DNA of 64,000 bases. Origin: CAUZWH01 sp965224275 (GTDB taxonomy: Bacteria > Pseudomonadota > Alphaproteobacteria > SHVV01). Shown in pieces: positions 51,193 to 60,292 of this stretch. The stretch lies in the NCBI GenBank assembly GCA_965224275.1, contig CBDCYR010000011.1, positions 310,001 to 374,000 of the forward strand, in the 5' to 3' direction. Made by a program: the position numbers and the translations under genes. Under the pieces are notes generated by a model. That model saw only the letters and a list, made by a program, of their open reading frames with translations. It did not search any database and was not told the DNA's origin. Numbering within the stretch: the stretch's first letter is position 1; every line of letters begins with the position of its first letter.

Positions 51193-54100
51193 ATGGGTCA
51201 AATAACCAACTCTATCGTCCGGGTGATCGCGGCGCTGGCGATAGTTCTTGTTATCGCGGGCGCGGCGCTCGCCTGGCGTTTGGCCGCCGGGCCGGTTTCG
51301 CTGGCATTTCTGACGCCTTACCTCGAAGAAGCCCTGAACCAAGGGCGTACCGAGGACGCCGTTATTCGACTTGGGAACACGATGCTGACTTGGGCAGGTT
51401 GGCGCCGCACGCTCGACATACGCGCGTTTGATGTCGTGATCATCGATGGCGAAGGAGTAGAAATTGCCGAACTCCCGGAGATCTCCATCGGACTTAGTGG
51501 CCGCGCCTTGCTCGATGCGCGAATTATGCCAAGCAGCATTGATGTTCTCGGCGCTGGCGCCGTCATTATTCGGCGCGGCGATGGCTCGATTGGATTGGGT
51601 TTTGGCGAGGCGTCCATTCGAGGAGACGACAATCTCATCCTGACAAGGCTCCTCAATGAATTGCTTGTTCCCCCAGATGCGGCCTCTAATTCCCGCAATC
51701 TCGAACGGATTAGCGTCCTCGATTCGACCTTAACCCTGATCGACCAGGTCAATGGCGCGTTGTGGCGGGCGTCAAAGGCAGATCTCGTGTTTCTTCGAAA
51801 CGGTCAGTCAATAAGCGGCGACGCGCGAATGGAGGTCGATTTTGGCGGCCGCAAGGCCGACATTGCCGGCTCCGTGTCCTATGACAGCGTCTCGGGTAGT
51901 GCCCAGATTAGGATTTCATTCGACGACTTATTCCTGCCCGATGTCGCCAGACAGGGACGTGCTCTGTCGGACCTGTCGGGGATCGAAATGCCGATTGGCG
52001 GATCACTGCAATTTGCGGTCGATGCCAACGGCGACCTCTCGGAGTTCGTCTTTTCGCTGACGGGCGATAGCGGTTTTATTGATTTTCCCAGTATTTTTGC
52101 GGAACGCCTCTCGGTCGTGCGTACGACCGCACATGGATCGTTCTCGTGGGCTAGCCGAAAGGCGAGAATAGACGAGCTCGCGGTCAATGTTGGCGGCACG
52201 TTGTTTACGGCTCGCGGAGACGCCGAATTGGCGGACGATGTGCCCACGTTCAGCGGTGAAGTCCGAATTCTTGACCTTCCCATCGGTCGTCTGCCGGCAT
52301 ATTGGCCGCGCGATTTTAGTGGCGACGCCCGTAAGTGGGTGGCCGAAAATATCAGAGGTGGGCGTCTCACCGAAGCGACAATAGCGATTGGCCTTACGAA
52401 GCCGTCCCAACGTGGCGCGAACTCTCCGAACATTGCAGTCGATTTCTCGTTTGCCGATTCGTCAGTTTCTTTCATGTCTGGCATACCCCCCTTATCCAGG
52501 GTTTCAGGTAAGGGGAGAATTGCCGAGGATCGGCTCGACATTAGCGTCAAATCCGCCGCGCTCAGAAAACTCGATATTTCCGATGCAACCGTCAGTCTAA
52601 CTGGCTTGTCCTTGGACACCCAGGAAACGGCGATCGAATTCGTCCTTCGCGGCCCCCTTGCTGAAGTTTTGACTTTGCTCGATGCGCCGCCGCTCGGATT
52701 CGCAAGCGATCTCGGACTGCCCGCCAAATCTGTCGGCGGGGTGGTAGCTGCCCGCGCGCGAATCACGTTGCCGATCACGGAGCAGGGGACACCTTTGGGC
52801 CGCGTGAACTTTGCCGCAGCCGCCAATCTGGCCGATGTCAGCGGCGATTTGCCGTTCCCGCCGATTGCCTTCGATCGGGGGACCCTCTCATTTCGACTGG
52901 ATCGCAATGGATTCGATCTTGATGGTGCGATGTTCATCCAAGATACACCCGTGACAGTACAGTGGCGCCAGGACCTGGGCGCCAAATCGAATGCGACCGG
53001 ACGTTATTTGTTGCGAGCGCAAGTCGATGAGGCCGGTCGCGAACGTCTTGGCGTCGGTACCGGCGGTGTGGTGGACGGGTTCGTCGACGTTAGCCTGGAT
53101 GTCGCAGCCGCAAACGGTGCACTCGAACGCGCCGTTGTCGACATTAATTTTCTCGGAGCGGCGCTAGATTTACCGTTGCTGCACTGGCGTAAAACAAAGG
53201 ATCGCCCGGCTCGAGGGCGAGCAGTTCTGATCCCGCAATCCGACGGATCGATCGTCGTCGAGGGAATAGAGTTTCGGGCCGATGATTTGGTGGCAACAGG
53301 GCAGTTGGAACTCGATCCAAAAGCTGCACTTCGACGATTCGATCTCAATCAGCTTACGATCGGCGATTCCGATTTGTCGCTGTCGGTGCGCCCTCGATCC
53401 CCGGAGGGTTTCTTCGTTGCCCTTGACGGTCGACGCCTGGATTTCAGCCCATACTTAGCTAACATTCTCGACGAATCCGACAGCGAACTCCCGCCCATTG
53501 AGCTATCGGTTCGCCTGGATGAAGTCTCGATTGGGCAAGGCGAAGGTCTCAGCGGGCTTGAAGGCAAAGCCCGTTATAACGGCGCGCGCTGGACCGAGGT
53601 CACGTTGGCGGGTCGTTTCGGCGCTAATAGCAAGCCGCTCGAATTCACGATCACCCCCGAGAACGATACCCGACGAGTAATCCTTACCAGTTCGGATGCT
53701 GGATCGGTCGCGCAGGCGATTGGGTTCTACGACAACGCTGTCGGCGGTAATCTCATCCTGTCGGCGGTTATTGACGATGGCACGCCCGAACACCCCATCA
53801 AGGGAAACCTCAAAATTGACGAATTCACGCTCGTAAAGGCGCCCACGCTCACGCGAATTCTGACGTTGGCGTCGCTGGAAGGGATCGTTGAACTGCTATC
53901 GGGCGGGCGGGGGATTTCTTTTGCCAGTCTGGACGTGCCCTTTGAGCTTGAGGACGGCACATTGAGAGTCGTCGAGGCCAGGGCATTTGGACAGGCACTT
54001 GGGGTTACCGCGAACGGCACCTATTCATTGGCCACCGACGAAGCCGATCTTGCAGGGACGATCGTACCCGCCTACACGGTAAACTCGCTGCTCGGCAACA

Positions 54101-54315
54101 TTCCGGTGCTTGGTAAGCTGCTCGTTGGTGGGAAAGGCGAGGGTGTTTTTGCGCTGACCTATACCGTTCGCGGATCCGGCGAGAGCACCGATGTTCAGAT
54201 CAACCCGTTATCGGCTTTGGCACCCGGATTTCTTCGGCGTTTTGTTACGCTGCTCGACCGTCGGCCGGGCCGATCGAAAAAGGAGGGCGATAGCGGCGAG
54301 GTGACAGCCGAGTAA
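51193..54315 (+). CDS. AsmA/YhdP-like large membrane-anchored protein
   Basis: 1040 residues. N-terminal membrane anchor (about 9-30, ALAIVLVIAGAALAWRLA), a DUF3971 region in the middle (about 330-600), and a C-terminal AsmA-like domain ending TYSLATDEADLAGTIVPAYTVNSLLGNIPVLGKLL, a conserved tail motif of the YhdP/AsmA_2 family. Such proteins span the periplasm as a beta groove and move phospholipids to the outer membrane, which fits the Mla and Lpt genes in the same window. Divergent from glnE (76 bp apart). Confidence 0.9.
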   Translation: MGQITNSIVRVIAALAIVLVIAGAALAWRLAAGPVSLAFLTPYLEEALNQGRTEDAVIRLGNTMLTWAGWRRTLDIRAFDVVIIDGEGVEIAELPEISIGLSGRALLDARIMPSSIDVLGAGAVIIRRGDGSIGLGFGEASIRGDDNLILTRLLNELLVPPDAASNSRNLERISVLDSTLTLIDQVNGALWRASKADLVFLRNGQSISGDARMEVDFGGRKADIAGSVSYDSVSGSAQIRISFDDLFLPDVARQGRALSDLSGIEMPIGGSLQFAVDANGDLSEFVFSLTGDSGFIDFPSIFAERLSVVRTTAHGSFSWASRKARIDELAVNVGGTLFTARGDAELADDVPTFSGEVRILDLPIGRLPAYWPRDFSGDARKWVAENIRGGRLTEATIAIGLTKPSQRGANSPNIAVDFSFADSSVSFMSGIPPLSRVSGKGRIAEDRLDISVKSAALRKLDISDATVSLTGLSLDTQETAIEFVLRGPLAEVLTLLDAPPLGFASDLGLPAKSVGGVVAARARITLPITEQGTPLGRVNFAAAANLADVSGDLPFPPIAFDRGTLSFRLDRNGFDLDGAMFIQDTPVTVQWRQDLGAKSNATGRYLLRAQVDEAGRERLGVGTGGVVDGFVDVSLDVAAANGALERAVVDINFLGAALDLPLLHWRKTKDRPARGRAVLIPQSDGSIVVEGIEFRADDLVATGQLELDPKAALRRFDLNQLTIGDSDLSLSVRPRSPEGFFVALDGRRLDFSPYLANILDESDSELPPIELSVRLDEVSIGQGEGLSGLEGKARYNGARWTEVTLAGRFGANSKPLEFTITPENDTRRVILTSSDAGSVAQAIGFYDNAVGGNLILSAVIDDGTPEHPIKGNLKIDEFTLVKAPTLTRILTLASLEGIVELLSGGRGISFASLDVPFELEDGTLRVVEARAFGQALGVTANGTYSLATDEADLAGTIVPAYTVNSLLGNIPVLGKLLVGGKGEGVFALTYTVRGSGESTDVQINPLSALAPGFLRRFVTLLDRRPGRSKKEGDSGEVTAE

Positions 54316-54361
54316 CGCTCCTCCAAGCGATCAAACCGCGGTCTCGTATCGGGCATATCCA

Positions 54362-54383
54362 GATCGTCCGATCGCAGACGATC
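54362..54383. other. Hairpin between convergent AsmA-like gene and tyrS
   Basis: GATCGTC (54362-54368) and GACGATC (54377-54383), 8-nt loop, in the 89-bp gap between convergent genes. It may act as a bidirectional terminator, but there is no U-tract next to it. Confidence 0.35.
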
Positions 54384-54404
54384 GGTTGCGCGGATTTCTT
54401 TCGC

Positions 54405-55664
54405 CTATGCGTCGCCAAGGCGCACGAGCGCATGACGCTTGCGTCCCGCCGAGAGTTTGATGACGCCTTCCTGATCGGCGTTAGATTCGTACACGACGGC
54501 CCGCTCGTTCTCAACGACGACGTCATTCATGCGGGCGCCGCGACCTCTGATCAACCGCTTTGCTTCGCCACCGGATGTTGCAAGGCCACAGCGCCGAAAC
54601 AACTCAACTGCGGTAATCCCGGTCGCGATTTCCTGGCGGTCTATAACGACCGTCGGTAATCCCTGGCCAGCGTTTCCGTTTTCGAACGTCTGCCGAGCGG
54701 TCTCGGCGGCAGCGTTTGCTGCTTCCTGACCGTGGCATAGCCGGGTCGCCTCTGAAGCGAGTGTTTTCTTGGCCTCATTGACCTCTGACCCGTCGAGTTG
54801 CTCAAGCCGCTCGATCTCGTCGTCCGGTAACTCGGTAAACAAGCGTAAAAATCGACCCACGTCGGCGTCGTCGGTGTTGCGCCAATATTGCCAATAGTCA
54901 TAGGGCGATAACATTTCTTCATTCAGCCAAACAGCGCCAGCCGCGGTTTTTCCCATTTTCGAGCCGCCGGCCGTCGTCAGCAGCGGTGTGGTCAGTCCAT
55001 AAAGCGCTCGGCCGTCGATCCGACGGCCGAGTTCGATCCCGTTGATAATGTTGCCCCATTGATCGGAACCGCCCATCTGCAAGGTGCAATCGTGGCGCCG
55101 GCTGAGCTCGAGAAAGTCATACGCTTGCAAGATCATGTAATTGAACTCGAGGAACGTTAGCGGTTGTTCACGTTCGAGCCGTAGCTTGACGCTGTCAAAG
55201 GCGAGCATTCGATTGATAGAGAAATGACGTCCCACATCGCGCAGAAACGGGATATAGGCAAGTTCATCCAGCCAATCGGCGTTGTTGACCATCACGGCGT
55301 CTTGGGGTCCGTCGCCGAACTTCAGAAAACGGGAAAAGATCCCCTTGATGCTCACCAGGTTAGCTTCGATCTGGGCATCGTCGAGCAACTGACGCGATTC
55401 ATCCTTGCCGGATGGATCACCGACCCTGGTTGTTCCACCGCCCATCAGAACAATCGGCCGATGTCCGGTTTGTTGTAGCGTCCGCAGCAGCATGATCATG
55501 GTCAGGTTGCCGACGTGCAGACTGGGCGCGGTGCAATCGAACCCGATATAAGCGGTCACACACCCCTGACGTGCGGCACCGTCGAGTTCAACCTGGTCGG
55601 TTATTTGATGCACGAATCCGCGCGACGTCACTCGCTCGATAAATTCCGATTTTGGAGTTGCCAT
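54405..55664 (-). CDS. tyrS: Tyrosyl-tRNA synthetase
   Basis: 419 residues. Class I synthetase: tyrosine-binding TAYIGFDCTAPSLHVGN with the HIGH-equivalent HVGN (50-53), QMGGSDQWGNIING, and the KMSKS-equivalent KMGKT in GGSKMGKTAAGAVWLNEE (about 237). The C-terminus carries an S4 RNA-binding domain (SGGEAKRLIRGRGARMNDVV). Divergent from anmK, a conserved pairing in alphaproteobacteria. Confidence 0.97.
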   Translation of the reverse strand: MATPKSEFIERVTSRGFVHQITDQVELDGAARQGCVTAYIGFDCTAPSLHVGNLTMIMLLRTLQQTGHRPIVLMGGGTTRVGDPSGKDESRQLLDDAQIEANLVSIKGIFSRFLKFGDGPQDAVMVNNADWLDELAYIPFLRDVGRHFSINRMLAFDSVKLRLEREQPLTFLEFNYMILQAYDFLELSRRHDCTLQMGGSDQWGNIINGIELGRRIDGRALYGLTTPLLTTAGGSKMGKTAAGAVWLNEEMLSPYDYWQYWRNTDDADVGRFLRLFTELPDDEIERLEQLDGSEVNEAKKTLASEATRLCHGQEAANAAAETARQTFENGNAGQGLPTVVIDRQEIATGITAVELFRRCGLATSGGEAKRLIRGRGARMNDVVVENERAVVYESNADQEGVIKLSAGRKRHALVRLGDA

Positions 55665-55779
55665 GACGATATTTACGCTGGTTTATGGTCGAGTCAGGTT
55701 CGCAGTCCGGGCCATATCATAATTCGGCAGGCCGGCAAACGGGTGATCCACCGAAGCGTTGCCGAGAGGAAATAAACGG

Positions 55780-56883
55780 TTGGAACCTTGTAAAGCAATC
55801 GGGCTGATGAGCGGTACATCGATCGACGGAATTGATGTGGCGGCGATCGAAACAGATGGTGGCACTCTGTATGCGCTGGGACCAGCCTTATCAGTTCCGT
55901 ATGCTTCGGCGTTGCGTCAGGCAATTCGGAGCACGCTAGGCGCATTGCAAGGCCCGCAAGAGGTGGAACAAAGCCTCACGTCCGCCCACATCGCGGCGGT
56001 ACGTCGTTTTCTTGGCGAGACCGGGCAAGGGCCTGACGATTTTGACGTCGTGGGATTTCACGGACACACGGTCTTGCATCGCCCTGACATCCGTCGCACG
56101 AGACAGATCGGCGACGGCCAACGTTTGGCCAACGAATTGGGGATCGACGTCGTCGCTGGGTTCCGCCTCGAAGATGTCGCCGCCGGCGGGCAGGGAGCGC
56201 CTTTGGCGCCAATTTATCACGCTCACCTACTCAGATATTTGTCGATGCGCGGCGCAGACGTAGAGTGGCCCGTTGCTGTTATCAACATTGGTGGCGTCGC
56301 AAACATCACGTATGTGAGTGAGGCGGCGCTCGACGACCCTGCGCAGTTGCTTGCGTTTGACACCGGTCCTGGCAACGCTCTCCTCGACGATTGGGTAAAG
56401 GCTCGAACTGGCCGTGATTTCGACCGCGATGGCGAACTCGCGGCCAGCGGTTTGACAGACGATGTCATGGTTGACGCGCTGCTGAGCCACGAATTCTTTG
56501 ATCAACCGCCGCCAAAATCGCTCGATCGAAATGCATTCGTCGGTGGTGCGATGACCGATCTTTCCACGGCGGACGGGGCCGCTACGCTCACCGCGTTCAC
56601 GGTCGGCGGCATCGCCAAAGCGGCCGCCTACTTACCATCGCCGCCCTTGCGATGGCTGCTGACCGGTGGCGGTCGTCACAACCGTACGCTCTGTCGGCGG
56701 TTGCAAGAGGTGCTTGGCGCTGTCTTTCCGATCGAAGATGTTGGTGGCCGAGGCGATTCGCTCGAGGCTGAAGCGTTCGCTCACATGGCTGTTCGAACTC
56801 TGTGTGGGCTACCGATTACCTTCCCGCGAACGACGGGTGCGCCAAATCCAATGACCGGCGGAGTGATTTATCGGGCTCGCTAA
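55780..56883 (+). CDS. anmK: Anhydro-N-acetylmuramic acid kinase
   Basis: 367 residues from TTG 55780, chosen because GAGAGGA lies 9 bases upstream and the protein then starts MEPCKAIGLMSGTSIDG; an upstream TTG at 55759 and an ATG at 55807 are alternatives. ASKHA kinase of cell-wall recycling: converts 1,6-anhydro-MurNAc to MurNAc-6-phosphate. Motifs: GLMSGTSIDGIDVAAIE, DVVGFHGHTVLHRPD, INIGGVANITY, AFDTGPGNALLDDWV and TGGGRHNRTL. Recycling of wall fragments fits the amidase and peptidase genes in this window. Confidence 0.95.
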   Translation: MEPCKAIGLMSGTSIDGIDVAAIETDGGTLYALGPALSVPYASALRQAIRSTLGALQGPQEVEQSLTSAHIAAVRRFLGETGQGPDDFDVVGFHGHTVLHRPDIRRTRQIGDGQRLANELGIDVVAGFRLEDVAAGGQGAPLAPIYHAHLLRYLSMRGADVEWPVAVINIGGVANITYVSEAALDDPAQLLAFDTGPGNALLDDWVKARTGRDFDRDGELAASGLTDDVMVDALLSHEFFDQPPPKSLDRNAFVGGAMTDLSTADGAATLTAFTVGGIAKAAAYLPSPPLRWLLTGGGRHNRTLCRRLQEVLGAVFPIEDVGGRGDSLEAEAFAHMAVRTLCGLPITFPRTTGAPNPMTGGVIYRAR

Positions 56884-56885
56884 GA

Positions 56886-57542
56886 TTAGGTGACCTTTGC
56901 TTCGCGCGCGATAGACATGTCGAGGTAGCTCTCGACAGTCTCCGTCATTTCTTCCATGTGATTTTCGAAAAAGTGGCTAGCGTCGGGGATGGTATGATAC
57001 GTCACGTCAATACCGCGCTGCGCTGCAAGCTTCTCCGCTAGTTTTGCAACATCGGCCTCGGGAACAACATCGTCGGCCGTTCCTTGGACGATGATTCCTG
57101 ATGAGGGGCAGGGCGAAAGAAAGGCAAAATCGTAGTTGTTGGACGGCGGCGCCACCGATACGAAGCCGTCAATTTCAGGACGTCGCATTAACAACTGCAT
57201 GCAGATCCAGGCACCGAACGAGAAACCACCAACCCAGCAGGTTTCGGCGTTGGGATTATATGATTGCAGCCAATCCAGCGCCGAAGCGGCGTCGGATAAC
57301 TCACCAAGACCATTGTCGTAATCGCCTTGGCTCCGCCCAACGCCACGGAAATTGAAGCGAAGAACCGAAAATCCTCGGCGCGCGAACACCTGGTAGACGT
57401 TGTAGACGACCTTGTTGTTCATTGTGCCGCCGAATTGCGGGTGAGGGTGCAGCACGAGTGCGATCGGTGCATTCGTGTCGCTGCCATGCTGGTAACGGCC
57501 TTCCAGCCGGCCCTCAGGCCCATTGATAATGACCTCAGGCAT
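56886..57542 (-). CDS. Alpha/beta hydrolase
   Basis: 218 residues from ATG 57542 (MPEVIINGPEGRLEGRY); the longer frame to 57662 has no support. Serine hydrolase fold: oxyanion HPHPQFGGTMNNKVV, nucleophile elbow VGGFSFGAW (Ser about 107), Asp in GTADDVVPEADV and His in IPDASHFF. This matches the widespread small CocE/NonD-like hydrolases with HPHP.xGG motif. Substrate unknown. Convergent with anmK (2 bp apart), and divergent from the cysE-isc operon. Confidence 0.88.
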   Translation of the reverse strand: MPEVIINGPEGRLEGRYQHGSDTNAPIALVLHPHPQFGGTMNNKVVYNVYQVFARRGFSVLRFNFRGVGRSQGDYDNGLGELSDAASALDWLQSYNPNAETCWVGGFSFGAWICMQLLMRRPEIDGFVSVAPPSNNYDFAFLSPCPSSGIIVQGTADDVVPEADVAKLAEKLAAQRGIDVTYHTIPDASHFFENHMEEMTETVESYLDMSIAREAKVT

Positions 57543-57726
57543 GAGAATCCTAGTTTGTGTTGGTGACCAAAGCAGGGGTTCCGCTGCCGTTATATAGGAT
57601 AGCTGCGCCTTAAGCCCACCCCCAGAAATACTGAAGAACAATAACCCGGAATCAGCCTGCAAGAAAATGGTGAGGGACCAGTCGGTTAGGGTTAATCCCC
57701 TACTATTTTTCGTTGGTTAAATTTAC
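57543..57726. other. Intergenic, hydrolase / cysE upstream
   Basis: About 180 bp before the cysE promoter. No supported gene or RNA; becomes AT-rich after 57690. Confidence 0.5.
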
Positions 57727-57754
57727 TTGACTATTTTACTAGGTTTTCTAGATT
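57718..57754 (+). promoter_or_regulatory. Promoter of the cysE-isc operon with IscR-like site
   Basis: -35 TTGACT (57727-57732), 16-bp spacer, -10 TAGATT (57749-57754). The -35 and spacer read TTGACTATTTTACTAGG, which closely resembles the Fe-S-IscR (type 1) binding motif at the E. coli isc promoter, from memory. Since iscR is the second gene, this suggests negative autoregulation. It lies about 85 bp upstream of the cysE start. Confidence 0.65.
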
Positions 57755-57839
57755 AATTGGGTGTCGGTTGCGGCGCGGCTGATTCGCGTTGGCAGTCAGT
57801 GAGCAATCGATTATATCGGTAGCAGGAAACGGACAACCG

Positions 57840-58601
57840 ATGTTTTTCAAGGCGCTTGGTGAAGATATAGATGCCGTTTTCGAGCGCGATCCAGCTGTTC
57901 GGTCGCGGATCGACGTCGTTTTTAGTTATCCCGGCTTTCAGGCGCTGGTTTTCTACCGTATCGCCAATGCGGCGTGGCGTCGCCAATGGCATTTTTTGGG
58001 GCGCTATATTTCACACGTCGGGCGCTGGTTGACCGGTATTGAAATACACCCCGGCGTCAAGATCGGCCGTAAATTCTTCATCGATCACGGCATGGGTGTG
58101 GTTATCGGTGAAACCGCCGAGATTGGTGACAATGTGACGCTCTACCAAGGCGTAACACTGGGCGGTGTTTCGCTCGAACCTGGCAAGCGCCACCCAACCC
58201 TCGAGGATGACGTCATCGTTGGCGCCGGCGCAAAAATCCTCGGACCGATCACGGTGGGTGCGTGCGCTCGCGTTGGGTCGAATGCGGTGGTGGTCAAAGA
58301 TGTCCCGCGCGGTGCTACGGTCGTTGGAATTCCAGCCCGGCAAGTCGCGCCAAAATCGATCGAGCCGAGTGCAGAACGGCCAAGCTTTACGGCTTACGGA
58401 CTATCCAGCGATGGGTTGTCCGACCCCACTGCAAACGTCATCGAAAACTTGCTCGATCGTGTGCAGCAATTATCGGCGCGCCTTACCAGCCTTGAGGAAA
58501 AACTCTCCGATAACGATCGTGGCTACGGTGCCTCGTGGACAAAATCGAGAGCCGACACCGCGTCACCCGATGTCGAAAAGAATTCAAGAGAAGATCAATA
58601 A
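57840..58601 (+). CDS. cysE: Serine O-acetyltransferase
   Basis: 253 residues from ATG 57840 (MFFKALGEDIDAVFERDPA), after CAGGAAA; the frame is open from TTG 57789. SATase helical N-domain then left-handed beta-helix hexapeptide repeats (about 70-175): IEIHPGVKIGRKFFIDHGMG, VIGETAEIGDNVTLYQGVT, VGAGAKILGPITVG, and the GNPAR-like VVGIPARQV. Makes O-acetylserine, the cysteine precursor. It starts an apparent operon with iscR and the desulfurases, linking cysteine supply to Fe-S assembly. Confidence 0.94.
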   Translation: MFFKALGEDIDAVFERDPAVRSRIDVVFSYPGFQALVFYRIANAAWRRQWHFLGRYISHVGRWLTGIEIHPGVKIGRKFFIDHGMGVVIGETAEIGDNVTLYQGVTLGGVSLEPGKRHPTLEDDVIVGAGAKILGPITVGACARVGSNAVVVKDVPRGATVVGIPARQVAPKSIEPSAERPSFTAYGLSSDGLSDPTANVIENLLDRVQQLSARLTSLEEKLSDNDRGYGASWTKSRADTASPDVEKNSREDQ

Positions 58602-58651
58602 AAACTAGTGGCTTATATGAAAAACCTAATCTGGAAATTTAGGAGGTGCAC

Positions 58652-59119
58652 GTGAAACTCAGCACCAAGGGTCGCTACGCTGTCATGGCGATGGTTGACT
58701 TGACGATGTTTGGGCGTGGGGGGCCGGTATCGCTCGGCGACATCGCTGATCGCCAGGAAATTTCGGTCTCCTACCTTGAGCAGCTATTTGCAAAATTACG
58801 CCGCAATGGCCTGGTTAGAAGTGTTCGCGGACCAGGCGGAGGCTATGTGCTGGGGCATCTGCCCGAGGAATTACGAGTTTCGGATATCGTTCGAGCTGTC
58901 GATGAATCGCTCAAGCAAACGCGCTGCAAGGCAGGGTCGGCGACCGGGTGCAGCGGCAGCCAAGGCAGGTGTGTAACCCACGATCTATGGGAAGAACTTG
59001 GCAATCAAATACATCTGTTCCTGAGCTCGGTGACACTGGCCGACGTCGCGTCGCGCCGTGTCCTGGGGACCAGCGGCATGCTCCACCGTGAGACCAGCTT
59101 AGATCTGCACGTCGCGTAG
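58652..59119 (+). CDS. iscR: Rrf2-family Fe-S regulator IscR
   Basis: 155 residues from GTG 58652: AGGAGG at 58641-58646 gives 5-bp spacing, while the GTG at 58646 overlaps that site. Rrf2 winged helix (KGRYAVMAMVDL, SVSYLEQLFAKLRRNGLV, GPGGGYVLG) and the [2Fe-2S] ligands C92, C100 and C107 with His110 (TRCKAGSATGCSG, GRCVTHDLW). Cys spacing is one to two residues longer than in E. coli IscR. It represses the isc operon when holo, and a matching site lies at the cysE promoter. Confidence 0.94.
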   Translation: MKLSTKGRYAVMAMVDLTMFGRGGPVSLGDIADRQEISVSYLEQLFAKLRRNGLVRSVRGPGGGYVLGHLPEELRVSDIVRAVDESLKQTRCKAGSATGCSGSQGRCVTHDLWEELGNQIHLFLSSVTLADVASRRVLGTSGMLHRETSLDLHVA

Positions 59120-59123
59120 CTTC

Positions 59124-60272
59124 GTGGTCCAAACCCAAGCATATCTCGATTACAACGCGACGGCGCCCGTGCGCCCGCAGGTCATCGAGGCCGTTCGCCG
59201 CCGGCAGGAAATCGGCGGCAATCCATCTTCGGTTCATGCGCTCGGGCGTGACGCTCGCCACGCGGTCGAAGATGCCCGCCGGCAGGTGGCGGCGTTGGTC
59301 CACGCACGGCCGCAGCAAATTGTCTTCACCAGCGGGGGAACCGAAAGCAACAACCTGGCGCTCAACGGTCTGGGCAAAGGGTCGTTATTGGTTTCTGCAG
59401 TTGAGCACGGCTCGGTACTCGCGGCGGCACTGATTCGCGATCCTGAAGCCGTCGTGGTCCCCGTTGACGGCGCAGGCCAAATCGATCTTGGTGCGTTGGA
59501 GTCGGCCCTCGCCGAACATCGTGACGCCGCGTTGGTGTCGATTATGTTGGCGAACAATGAAACCGGCGTGATCAATACAGTGACGGCGGTGGCCGATCTC
59601 GCGCATCGATTTGGCGCAGCCGTTCATTGCGATGCAATTCAAGCTGCTGGCAAGATCGCGGTGGACTTTGGTGACCTCGGCGTCGACCTCATGTCGTTAT
59701 CGGCCCACAAGATCGGAGGGCCACAAGGCGTGGGTGCTTTGGTCGTTGCCGAGGGTGTGGACTTGGCAGCACGGGTCATTGGCGGTGGTCAGGAACGTGG
59801 ACTTCGCGCCGGCACCGAGAACGTTGCCGGAGTCGTCGGCTTCGGAGTCGCAGCGGATATTTGCGCCGCCACACTCGGCGAATCCAAGAAACTTGTAGCT
59901 ATGCGCGATGGGATCGAGCACCGGCTTAGGCAGTTCGCGCCGCCGTCACAGGTAATCGGTGCGGACGCACCACGGCTTCCAAACACCAGCTGCATCACGA
60001 TGCCAGGCGTCGCCAGCGAGACGCAGGTTATCGCGCTCGACCTCGCAGGTGTAGCTGTGAGCGCCGGCGCTGCGTGTTCGTCGGGCAAGGTCGCGCGCTC
60101 GCACGTGCTGGAGGCGATGGGTGTGGCTGACGAAATCGCCGACTGTGCCATCCGCGTGAGCCTGGGTTGGCGCACGACCGCGAAAGATCTTGACCTGCTC
60201 TATAACGCCTGGACCGAGCTCTACACGCACGCCCACGGCGCCGACCTGGCGCATACGCAACCGGCCGCGTAA
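59124..60272 (+). CDS. Cysteine desulfurase family protein (first of two)
   Basis: 382 residues, GTG start 4 bp after the iscR stop. NifS/IscS-type aminotransferase class V: AYLDYNATAPVRPQV, FTSGGTESNNLAL, LANNETGVIN, HCDAIQAAGKI, PLP Lys in SLSAHKIGGPQG, and the mobile catalytic Cys in GAACSSGKVARSHVL. It releases sulfur from cysteine as persulfide. It lies directly upstream of a second, closer IscS; similar doublets occur in other alphaproteobacterial isc/suf operons. Confidence 0.92.
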   Translation: MVQTQAYLDYNATAPVRPQVIEAVRRRQEIGGNPSSVHALGRDARHAVEDARRQVAALVHARPQQIVFTSGGTESNNLALNGLGKGSLLVSAVEHGSVLAAALIRDPEAVVVPVDGAGQIDLGALESALAEHRDAALVSIMLANNETGVINTVTAVADLAHRFGAAVHCDAIQAAGKIAVDFGDLGVDLMSLSAHKIGGPQGVGALVVAEGVDLAARVIGGGQERGLRAGTENVAGVVGFGVAADICAATLGESKKLVAMRDGIEHRLRQFAPPSQVIGADAPRLPNTSCITMPGVASETQVIALDLAGVAVSAGAACSSGKVARSHVLEAMGVADEIADCAIRVSLGWRTTAKDLDLLYNAWTELYTHAHGADLAHTQPAA

Positions 60273-60292
60273 CGGGATTTGTGAGGAACGAA